From Isoperla grammatica (Eukaryota > Arthropoda > Insecta > Plecoptera > Perlodidae), in assembly GCA_945910005.1 (NCBI GenBank), contig OX246747.1:8891966-8955965 (forward strand): a stretch of DNA of 64,000 nt, given 5' to 3'. Under the pieces are notes generated by a model. That model did no database searches. It saw only the letters and a list, made by a program, of their open reading frames with translations, and was not told the origin of the DNA. The position numbers and the translations under genes are program-made. Shown here piece by piece: positions 32,555 through 42,700 of the stretch; the stretch's first letter is position 1, and each line of letters opens with the position of its first letter.

Positions 32555-33312
32555 ATCCGACGGCGGTGCCCTACGTCGTTCCCCGTGCGTTGTTAACGGC
32601 GGAACAACGTAGGTTCAACGGAGGTTTTAAGGCGGGTTGACGTAGGTTGAAAGGCGGTTCTAAGGTGGATCAACGAAGGTTAAAAGGAGGTTCTATGGTG
32701 GGTCGACGAAGGTTGAAAGGCGGTTCTATGGTGGTTCGACGAAGGTTGAAAGGCCGTTCTAAGGTGGGTCAACGAAGGTTGAAAGGCGGTTCTAAGGTGG
32801 GTCAACGAAGGTTAAAAGGAGGTTCTATGGTGGGTCGACGAAGGTTGAAAGGAGGTTCTATGGTGGGTCGACGAAGGTTGAAAGGAGGTGCTATGGTGGG
32901 TTGACGAAGGTTGAAAGGCGGTTCTAAGGTGGGTCGACGAAGGTTGAAAGACGGTTCTTTGTTGGGTCGACGAAGGTTGAAGGCGGTTCTAAGATGGGTC
33001 GACGTAGGTTGAAAGACGGTTCTTTGTTGGGTCGACGAAGGTTGAAGGCGGTTCTAAGGTGGGTCGACGAAGGTTGAAAGACGGTTCTTTGTTGGGTCGA
33101 CGAAGGTTAAAAGGAGGTTCTAAGGTGGGTCGACGTAGGTGGAAAGGCGGTTCTAAGGTGGGTCGACGAAGGTGGAAAGGCGGTTCTAAGGTGGGTCGAC
33201 GAACTGTGTATGGTGGTTTGAAGGTGGGTCGACGGAGCGTTATAGTCGGATTTAATCCGACGGCGGTGCCCTACGTTGTTCCGCGTGTATTGTTAACGGC
33301 GCAACAACGTCG
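32555..33312. repeat. 33-bp minisatellite (~19 units) between 60-bp direct repeats
   Basis: Units of about 33 bp built on GGTTGAAAGGCGGTTCTAAG and GTGGGTCGACGAA run from ~32610 to 33240; some are 32 bp, so the + frame (RRLKGGSKVGQ) breaks at about 32905 and resumes. On both sides lies a ~60-bp direct repeat, TCCGACGGCGGTGCCCTACG ... TTGTTAACGGCG-AACAACGT (32556-32612 and 33251-33307). The array seems to have expanded inside a duplicated target or element. Confidence 0.85.
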
Positions 33313-33605
33313 GGACACCGTTGGTGTTCTACTTGGGAGGCCATTCTTAAAATTGCAATTTGTACAAGGTACAAATTTTTCCATTTAAAAGGTACATATA
33401 ATAAATAATATTTTCTTACCTTTAAACTTTCTTCTGGGCCTAGGCCTGCACAACTCACATTTATCTTCACGAATTTAGAGCTTATTTCAAGTCAACAAGA
33501 CAGCATGAACTATGAGGTGTCAGTCTTTGGACAGGAAATGTTAGTCTCTGAACAGGACACTATTTCATTTGGATCTAGAAGGCTTATTTTTGAAGTAATA
33601 TATTT

Positions 33606-34560
33606 TTACAAAGCAGAGCACTCTGTGCACAGTGTTCTGAAGATGACGCTGTTGAAACTCTCGTTACAGTTTTGAGTGTATGGCTCCCCTGTTATAAGTG
33701 ACTTACTGTACTGACACCAGCTAGTAACCCCTTTTGGACATAGGGCATGCTGTGGTTCTTCATCCGTTGACATTTTGTGAAAGAAGGTAGGCCACACATC
33801 TTGTTGTATGTTTTTGAGGTTACTAGTATTATTTCTAATTGCCTGGCCATAATACTTTTGTAGTAGGTCTATTTCTTCCTTCGATAACTTCCCCTTTCCT
33901 CCCAACAATTTGCCATCTGACAGCCGCTTACCTTTGAACTCGCTAACGAGACGAAGAAGCCGGGACCCCATTCTCTTTTGGACATGGCCCACACATTACA
34001 ACTTTTGAATCTCAACGCCAACACCATAAAAATTACTCTCTACGACTTTTATGAATCCTTTAGAGTCTTCGTCACCAACATAATCCGTGTATCGCGCGCC
34101 CCGGATTGCTTAGGATCGACCAAAGCTTCGAACTGCGCCTTCAGCTTCCATGCCACCGCTGGAACCTTGGTAATTAGCGGAACATGCGTCATTGTGAATG
34201 TTATGGCCTTTCCTATCTCTCGTTTTACATGTACAGTATTTTGTCATGCATTCTTCATCCAATACTTTCCCCGTGTCAACAGAAGTGGCCATAACCACAC
34301 CGTTCAGTGACTGGTTGCCCCTTCTGTGCCAGGAGCCATCTAGGGCAACAGGAATATCGGGTTTCACTCGAATGGGTGGATTAACTAGGCCTACATTATT
34401 TGCAGCTATTATTTCTATTGCAGCTAGTCGCATTGATGCAGCACTTACATCTTGAATGTGGTCCCCAATGACTTTGTTGTAATGTATTTGTTTTATAGGT
34501 GGATTAGGCAAGTTCATTATTTTAGCTAATGTTTTTGCAGATTTTTGGCCTAGCCCAATA
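33606..34560 (-). pseudogene. Mutator-like (MULE) transposase pseudogene, copy 2
   Basis: Minus-strand blocks in order: 34517-34110 (SAASMRLAAIEIIAANNVG, then VALDGSWHRRGNQSLNGVV and ATSVDTGKVLDEECMTKYC), 34110-33995 (RYTDYVGDEDSKGFIKVVES with a conserved GD-DS, an Asp motif), then 33992-33606 (CVGHVQKRMGSRLLRLVSEF, KEEIDLLQKYYGQAIRNN, FFHKMSTDEEPQHALCP, NCNESFNSVI). In-frame stops occur after SFGRS near 34110 and before CVGHVQ near 33993. It is better preserved than copy 1 at 2830-4460 and shows the domain that copy 1 lost. Confidence 0.8.
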
Positions 34561-35160
34561 GATCGTAATCAATCAATCAATTGTTTTATTCAGTAACCAC
34601 ATATTACAAATCAATATAAATTATAGTACAATTTTTTTTATGTTGATCAATACCAACTGACAGAAGTTAGTCTTGTGAGTCAGTAGGTATAATATCTGGT
34701 GTCCGGAGTACTGAATAATGTATATATTTAACTAAGTATTAACTTAAAATTAGACTATAAATATGCATTTAATTAACAATTATAAATAACTTGTAAGATT
34801 TTGTGGGCTGACGAGACGATATTGAGGACTACGATTATTTCCTTAATATTTTTATTCATGCACATTCAGATGTTCAGTTGCATATATTCGTTACTGGCTA
34901 TTCTTTGAGAGACTATTCAAAGTGATACCTATACCTGCTACTTGATTAAATAAAGTGTAGCCTAGTAGTAGATGTACGTTTTAACGTAGGGTTGTATATT
35001 TGTTAAATTTTATTAATTTTAGTTATATAGTTATTTAAATGAAAGGTTTGTAAGCTGTTTAGTTGTCGTTATGTATGTTTGTGTCTATAAGGTTGTGATT
35101 TAATTATATCCTCGATTAGCCTCGTCGCAAAAATATGAGACGTTTAGCCAAATATCATCT
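34561..35160. other. AT-rich spacer with a SINE tail relic
   Basis: No gene. AATCAATCAATCAATTG at 34566 and CTCGATTAGCCTCGTCGCAAAAATATGAGACGTTTAGCC at about 35111-35150 are SINE 3' ends without bodies. Confidence 0.5.
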
Positions 35161-35371
35161 TCAAATTCTTGATCTGATTTGTCTGTCAACCAGAGAGTCA
35201 CCATTTTTGTAAATGTTGTCTTGGATCTTTTTTCTGTGATCGTCGAGGGAAGCAAAATAAACATTTAAGGTCCCATATAGAAAAAGTGGTATTGTGCAAT
35301 TCCTTTTATAACCCGTGGTATAAGTAGCTTGTTTCTTAATCTGTTGCGCGTTAATTTTGTGTGAGGAATTG

Positions 35372-35673
35372 TTAATTTTGTGGAGAGGTCTTCTGCTCCA
35401 CCTGTGCGTTGACTTGTGGTGAAGTCCTACGAGCATCTTTAGCCGATGTTGACTTTGAAGCTGCTTTCCTCGGGGAAGTTCTGTTTTTAGGCGACTTGGA
35501 GTGATTTTTGATGATATACGACAGCTGTAATGGATTGTACAGGGGAGTGCGATTTGCATTTTGCAGCTGTGCTCGCCTCTCAAAATCACGTTTTATATCT
35601 TTAACAGTTTTCAGTTGAATCGATTCTTCCTCGTCATCCTTAACGCTCAGACCCTTCAAATTTTTACGCGACC
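35372..35673 (-). CDS. terminal coding exon of unrecognised gene
   Basis: After a T-rich tract and AAAG acceptor at about 35674, the minus strand is open for ~99 codons to a stop at 35372. It has an acidic start (VKDDEEESIQLK), VKDIKRDFERRAQLQN, NRTPLYNPLQLSYIIKNHSK, and a basic Ser/Pro/Lys-rich end with repeated SP sites (SPKNR, SPRKA, TSPQ). It lacks TE motifs, and its composition suggests a nuclear, phospho-regulated protein. I do not recognise the family. The first exons would lie at higher coordinates and I could not find them; a processed or stray exon is possible. Confidence 0.4.
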
Positions 35674-35806
35674 TTTAAAAAAAAAAGCATATACTGGTAA
35701 ATTATCTTATGTGTTCCATATTATGAACACAGTCATACATATAATGTGTTTGAACAAGATTGTTATTTCAATTTTGGATAAGTTCCTAAAATAAGAAAGC
35801 CTAAAC

Positions 35807-36078
35807 CGGGGATTCTCGACTAGGGTCGCGAGGAGTCATAATGGGGTCGCAAGCTTATGAAAAATAGAAAATAAGGTGTATAGAAATTAAGAAAATATAT
35901 ACAAAGACAAATATAGAAAAGTCTAAAAAAGAGGCTAAAAGTCTTAACGCAGAGAGAAGCGAATCTCTGCAAACAAGCGACAACAAAACTACGCAAATAA
36001 GATCCGATATAAGACGGGGTCGCGAGATTTTTAACCTAGAAATTTGGGGTCGCGGACAAAAAAGTTTGAGAAGCCCTG
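35807..36078. mobile_element. hAT-type MITE, 272 bp
   Basis: Ends CGGGGATTCTCGACT... and (opposite strand) CAGGGCTTCTCAAACTTTTT are imperfect inverted repeats of the hAT type. Perfect 8-bp direct repeats GCCTAAAC flank it (35799-35806 and 36079-36086). GGGTCGCG recurs inside near both ends. Confidence 0.85.
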
Positions 36079-36182
36079 GCCTAAACGTTTTACAAGTCAA
36101 TTAAATTAATTTCTAAAAAAAGAAAAAAGGAATCAAAGTTCCCGTTCCTCCCCAAGAACAGAAATTTACATAATCCAGATAG

Positions 36183-36885
36183 TGGTGCCAGTAGCAATAT
36201 ATTTCCCGTCTGAGCCCGGGGTAGAATAGGCCCATAGTGACTCTGCTAGTCGTAAGAGGCGACAAAAGAAGACCCTGGCCCTCCCCCCCTACTGCCCCAC
36301 TGAAGAATTCTCCTGCCCCGTCTGGGCCCGGGAAAGAATAGGCCCAGGGTAACTGCCAGTCGTAAGAGGCGACAAAACGAGACCCGTCTGGGCCCGGGTT
36401 GACCCCCAGCCAGATTGGGTGCGGTCAAACCCAGCCCGGCAGAGCTTGCGGTAGAATAGGCTCAGAGTGACTCTGCTAGTCGTAAGAGGCAACGAAAGGA
36501 GACCCTGTCCCTTCCCCCCCCCCACGGTCTCACTGAATATTTCTCCTCCCACATGGCCCTGACCTCCCTTGCTGGACTCCCCTTATGACGACTCCCGCGA
36601 TATAGATGGACATGATTCGGAAGACGTCATATGACCTAAGCTGTCGAGTACGTCGTTAAACACCACCAATCAATCAATCAAGAATTCTCCTCCCACAAGG
36701 CCCAGCCCCTCCCTTGCTGGACTCCCGTATGACGACCTACGCGACGTACAATGGATCTGATTCGGATGTAGCTTTATTCTTCATCTTCATCTTTTTCATC
36801 TTCACTATCACCCGCTCATCGTCTCGATTGGCCATAGTTGCGAAAATATGAGACGTTAAGCCCCATTAATCAATCAATCTAAATC
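36183..36885 (+). mobile_element. cluster of SINE pieces with the alternative head
   Basis: Three copies of the alternative head (CTAGTCGTAAGAGGCGAC or CCAGTCGTAAGAGGCGAC) at about 36245, 36358 and 36478, one full short body ending ACCAATCAATCAATCAAG (~36440-36681), then a 5'-truncated long-subtype body (36682-36885). A GC-rich, repeatedly nested cluster; individual borders are approximate. Confidence 0.65.
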
Positions 36886-36889
36886 AAGT

Positions 36890-37555
36890 AGGGGGGGGGG
36901 GGGGGGGGGGGGAAGCCGCCGAAGGCGAAACATTTTCTGGCTATATTAGTAATTTCTCGATTTTTAGGCTTAAATAAGAACGTTTTGATGGCCTTAACCC
37001 GCCCCTTCCCTAATTACGCCACTGACTTTCAAGCACCCATTCGCTTTCATTTTGCAATGCTACTAAGTGCAAACAAAGGCAGAGGAAATGTATCTTGTGA
37101 CGCTCTTGGCTTTCTCCGGGGCGTGGGACCCTCTGTGTTTCTGCAATTATTATTCACTGGTGAAATATGAAATGAATGTTTACCCGGGTATCCGTGTGGT
37201 ATTGTATGTCGGGATGTGCCTAAAACGCTAAATTGGGTGGGTCACAGGAAAAAGTGGGGGGGGGGGAACCTCCCCCCCATTTTCCCCCCTCCTTCCTTCG
37301 CGCCTGGGTAGAAAACGGACGAAATAGCTCTGCCTGTCATAGGAGCCGACTAAGGAGCTGACGCTGTCTGAACCAACAATTAAGTGCGACGTTTAATAAT
37401 AAATACAAAATAATAAAGAGGCCGTCGATAAAATTATGTCACACAATTTAGGGAATGGGGGGGGGAGGGGGGTTTTCAACTTGGTGACAAAATGTGACAC
37501 ATAGGTGGGAGGGGGTCACTACCTGTGACATCCATACTTGCACTGCATATTATGT
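36890..37555. other. spacer with G homopolymers, no gene
   Basis: Poly-G at 36892-36912 and G-rich stretches near 37257 and 37458. No frame with recognisable motifs. Confidence 0.4.
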
Positions 37556-37765
37556 CATCGTGGTTGGCAGGTTTGTGTGCTTTGTTGATCCCTACCCTCT
37601 CACTGTCCCACTGAATATTTCTCCTCCCACTTGGCCCTGCCCTCCCTTGCTGGACTCCCGTATGACGACCCACGCGACGTACAATGGATCTGATTCGGAT
37701 GTGGCTTTATTCTTCATCATCATCTTTCTCATCTTCATTATCACCCGCTCATCGTCTTGATTAGG
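37556..37765 (+). mobile_element. SINE fragment, internally deleted
   Basis: A short head piece (CATCGTGGTTGGCAGGTTTG) is joined directly to the long-subtype body at CTGTCCCACTGAATATTTC, and the 3' end stops at CGTCTTGATTAG without tail. It abuts the LINE fragment that follows. Confidence 0.75.
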
Positions 37766-37771
37766 TATTGC

Positions 37772-38160
37772 TCAGATCTTCATTACGTACGCATCCATCA
37801 AGTAGTTTCGTCGCTCTGCCAAAGAGGACTCTCCTGCTTCAGCATAGAGGCTTACGACGGGGCTTGTTCGAAATGCACCTAGCGCAAGGCGAAGGCCACT
37901 ATGATGGACGGTATCGAGCAATTTAAGAGTCGTATCACGAGCGGAAGAGTATACAAAACAACCGTAATCCATTTTTGATTTTATTAACGCTCCATACACG
38001 CGTAGCAGACAGGTGCGATCTTCACCCCATTACGTGTTGCTAAGAACTTTTAAAATGTTGAGGGCTAACATGCACCGTTTTCTCAATTGGACAATATGAT
38101 GATGCCAGTTGAGCTTCACGTCAAACTCCATACCAAGAAGACCGAGCAACATCTTTCCGA
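37772..38160 (-). pseudogene. LINE ORF2 thumb/C-terminal fragment
   Basis: On the minus strand: MLLGLLGMEFDVKLNWHHHI, RKRCMLALNILKVLSNT, a stop, WGEDRTCLLRVYGALIKSKM, DYGCFVYSSARDTTLKLLDT, LRLALGAFRTSPVVSLYAEA, then RRNYLMDAYV. This is the region after the RT palm in Jockey/R1-type LINEs. Truncated on both sides. Confidence 0.75.
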
Positions 38161-38289
38161 TGTTGCTTTGTTGGGTCAGCCCTCCACGGCGGCCACGGCC
38201 TTCTTGTCTCACGCACCTACCGGAAAACCATCTTGCTCGGCTCCTTCGGTGAGACTCCCCGTCCGTCGCGTGAAACAATCCTAGCCTCG

Positions 38290-39730
38290 CTCCGGCCTTC
38301 GCTGACTAAGCTGTCACGATTGAAATAATGACGAAAACGCTGACCATCACGCTGTGGCAATAGAACATGTTACACACATGTAGGTTGGTTGACACACTTA
38401 GAGCTTACATAAACCACGGATTCCAATAAATAGTAAAAGATGGACAAGTTCATCCTTTTACATCACAATATAATAGTATTTTAAAATTACATTTGAATGT
38501 GATACATTTAATTGTAACTTAGTATTGTTAACCTTGATTGAAATTAATCGGAGCAATGAAATAGGTGAGAATGACCACTTGATATAGTAGCCCGAACGTA
38601 ACTTTTTAAAAGGAACGCATTCCTTTTGTAAATAAAGGGGTTTATTATAGTTTATACCAGGCTGGCATGTTACCATAGAAACTGGTTCGTAGGGGACGTA
38701 TTGTCCACCCCTTGAGTAGCGCTGTCAACGCTGGGGCGAGATGTTGATGTGATAAGTGTCTTATTCGTGAAAAAGATAATTGAGTCTGGCTTCCTTTAAA
38801 TTACCTTGTTGTTGTTCAAGGTTCAAGAGTCCAGGCGATGAGAGCTATTAGCAATTCATTAGGGGACGGTAAAGTAAAACGCCACATCTCGCGGTGACAT
38901 GCCGGCTTGGTATGGAGTATAGAAAATATTGAAAAGTTTGTTCCATTTTGTGATACATTTTCAACATCCGTTATTCGGTAATTCTAGCTTCATTTGAAGG
39001 TTAGTTACTAATTTCAGAGATCTTGATTTTTTTTAAATTTTAAGTTCCTTCCATTTTCTTGAGAGGGTGATAAAAAAAAATCGTATCTAATTATTTTTGT
39101 GACCAAAGTAACATTCAGTGAAACTTTTAAAGAAACTTTCAATGTTCAAGGAACGCAAAAGTTAATTTATTTTTAAGAAGCTACAACTTTTAGACGTTCC
39201 TTTTTTGGGGGAACTTACTCAACACAATTCGACGAATATGTATTCAAATATTTATATACGGAGACGTTGTGTCGTATAAAAGTCTTTACAACTGTTATTA
39301 GTCTTCTCTACCGAAACACATAACATATACTTTTCTTTACTATTTTTTTCATGTTGACAAAATATGTTCCGTCTCTCTCCAATTATACACTATAACCGAT
39401 GTTGACGCAGTACAACCCTTCACTGTTTTCCTTGAATTATATATTACTCACAAAGTGATTTAGCATACCACTTATATCTCGTGGACTAGTAGCTATCTTA
39501 ATTTAAGATTTATGAAGTTAATTATAGTTTACCTTTTAGGATTTTTTGGGGGTAGTATCATTGTCTTTTTCCCATCACGCAATTCTTCGGCTTTCGTTTC
39601 AATACCGTAGCAACCGAGTGTTGGTAGAAACCATAAGAGGTCATGTCACAGCACAGACAAGACGATACTACGTTGTGTCCGTTTTAACAAATCATTTTCA
39701 TTTCGCTGCCTTGGAAACTCTTCAGAACCG
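38290..39730. other. 5' flank of the odorant receptor, no gene seen
   Basis: AT-rich, with no supported frame. It would include the receptor promoter; I could not single out a TATA box or initiator. Confidence 0.35.
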
Positions 39731-39732
39731 TC

Positions 39733-42700
39733 ATGACATCGATTGAAGCTCCAATATCTGTGGAACAGAATAGCGTAGGTAACGTGTTTGATCTCGGAAA
39801 GATGTTGCTGTATTTAGGAGGTGAGTGAGCTAACGTCTGACTTATGGGTTCCCTTTCCCTATAGCTTGAAACATTTCATATTGATATACCAAATGTGTTA
39901 GTTTAAAAATGGAAACTGCCATTTAGTATTTTTAGAAAGGTAACATCATTCTTGACCCAACATTCCTAATCTGCATCAAGTATATTGACCCGTCTGGGCC
40001 CGAGGAAGAATAGGGCCAGAGTGACTCTGCTAGTCGTAAGAGGCGATTGAAGAAGACCCAGTCTCTTCCCCCCTGTGTATCACTGAAGATTTCTCCTCCC
40101 GCTTTGCCCTGCCCCACCTTGCTGGACTACCTTTATAACGAACCCCGCGCTGTGCAATGGATTCGATTCGTACATGTAGCGGTTTTTCATCTTCATACAT
40201 CACCCAATCATCGTCCCGATTTGTCAAAGTTACATAAATATATCGGACGTAAAACCAAAATATCATCATTATCATCACCTGCATCTAGTATTCTAGCAAT
40301 GTTTTGTCACACATCTCCAACCGTCTGACCTGCACGCGTGGAACAATGGACAGAAATTACAGCAGAGAAAGTGGAATTTTATTTCAATTAAGGGGTTCAT
40401 CTCGCTAAATATCTCGCTTAGCCGAAGACTAATGTCATCGTTTGACGTCTGCTTGCAGGTTTCTGGCAGGACAATACCGAGCCCGGCCTTGAGTTGTACC
40501 TCAAGTACTTCAGCCCCCGGTTTGCTCACCTGCTCGTCAAGCATCGCTCCCTCCGTCTGGCCCTGCGATTATTCCGGCGATTCAACCCTTGGTTCATATT
40601 AATCACAGTATCCATTCAAGTGTTAGTCCAGTTCCCGACATCAATATACGTGTACAGAAGTGACATAAGCGCTGCTATCGGTCTTTTTTTCAATATCATT
40701 TTTTCCGCACTGATGCTTACAATGACATCATCAGCGTTCTTCCTGCCTCAGATGGTGAAAACATTGTTTGAAGAGTTGTTTGTAATGATTGGGCCGAGAC
40801 AGTTGGACAACAACGAGCAGAGAGAAATATACCTTAAAACGCACAAATTATGTACAATAATCGTTAAACGTTTCCATTTACCAATATCAGTTTTATTGAT
40901 AATCGCACTTACTTTTGATTTCTGTTTCAATTTATTGCCTAGAAGAAGATTTCCTTTCAGGTAAGTTAAGTTAAGATTCCACATGGTTCGAGGTTTAGTT
41001 CAAAATTTACATTAATTTTACATATTCAACTATAAAATCTATTGCGTTTCTCTTCTTTTAGGGAGTGGTTTCCTTGGGACACAACATCGTCACCGGCTTT
41101 TGAAATAACTCTCTTTTTCCGGTGGTTTCAAGCAATATTGCTCACTGTGCAGGCACCGACACTGTTAGTGGGACTATTTATATCCATGACCCTTATTAGG
41201 ACGAATTTTCAAATTCTCAACAACAAACTCGAAAACATCCGTTCTATTTCAATAAAGAGAATAAAGGCGAGAAAGCTAAAGGAGTCTGTAAGTCTGGCAG
41301 AGGACTCGGTTGTGACCATCGAGTTCGAACACAGCCAACAGGTTAGTATGCAAGGCCCAGCACTGCGAGGTGATCAGCTCAGAGCTGCACCAGCTGCCCT
41401 CAGGGCAAGGAGGATTGATAACCTGGCTTTGCTAAGACCCCTCTATGAAGCAGGTAATGCTGGGTCTAGCTGTGGAAGAGATCAAATGCCAATAGATGGA
41501 GCATTGCAAAATGGTCAGCTCAGAGCTGCACCAGCTGCCCTCAGTTCAAGGAGGATTGATAACCTGGCTTTGCTAAGACCCCTCTATGAAGCAGGTAATG
41601 CTGGGTCTAGCTGTGGAAGAGATCAAATGCCAATAGATTGTCCATTGGAAGCTGGTCAGTTCAGAGCTGCACCAGCTGCCCTCAGTTCAAGGAGGATTGA
41701 TAACCTGGCTTTGCTTAAACCCCTCTATGAAGCAGTTAATGCTGGCTCTTGCTGTGGAAGAGATCAAATGCCAAAAGATGGTCCATTGGAAGCTGGTCAG
41801 TTCAGAGCTGCACCAGCTGCCCTCAGTTCAAGGAGGATTGATAACCTGGCTTTGCTAAGACCCCTCTATGAAGCAGGTAATGCTGGGTCTAGCTGTGGAA
41901 GAGATCAAATGCCAATAGATGGAGCATTGCAAAATGGTCAGCTCAGAGCTGCACCAGCTGCCCTCAGTTCAAGGAGGATTGATAACCTGGCTTTGCTAAG
42001 ACCCCTCTATGAAGCAGGTAATGCTGGGTCTAGCTGTGGAAGAGATCAAATGCCAATAGATTGTCCATTGGAAGCTGGTCAGTTCAGAGCTGCACCAGCT
42101 GCCCTCAGTTCAAGGAGGATTGATAACCTGGCTTTGCTTAAACCCCTCTATGAAGCAGTTAATGCTGGCTCTTGCTGTGGAAGAGATCAAATGCCAAAAG
42201 ATGGTCCATTGGAAGCTGGTCAGTTCAGAGCTGCACCAGCTGCCCTCAGTTCAAGGAGGATTGATAACCTGGCTTTGCTTAGACCCCTCTATGAAGCAGG
42301 TCATGCTGGCTCTGGCTCTGGAAGAGATGAAATGCCAATAGAGGATGTTTCTCAAGACTGCGATGGTGCAGCAGTGAATAAGTTAGAAGGAGTAACTGCT
42401 ACAGAACTACACCAGGAAATGCAGGATGCTCTAGCTGAAGATATTCATCTTCACGTGAGACTCATCAGGTAATGTTGTTTACTGTGTCGTGTGTATTGGA
42501 CGTGTTATTTGCTAGAAGCACAATTATTATAACTAAACTATTGATATATTTTACATTTTCAGATGTTTGGGTCTATGCGAGAAGTTAAGTAACGTAACCT
42601 TGATTGTAGCGCTCGTAGCAAGCACGATGTTGTTGGGTATTACAGCTTTATCCTTCAGCAAGGTATGATGAATTACATTCATTAACATAATATACACAGG

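Noticed and set aside
32647..33388. CRISPR-like array or basic repeat protein
   Set aside because: Units are contiguous with no unique spacers, the genome is eukaryotic, and unit length variation breaks the reading frame.
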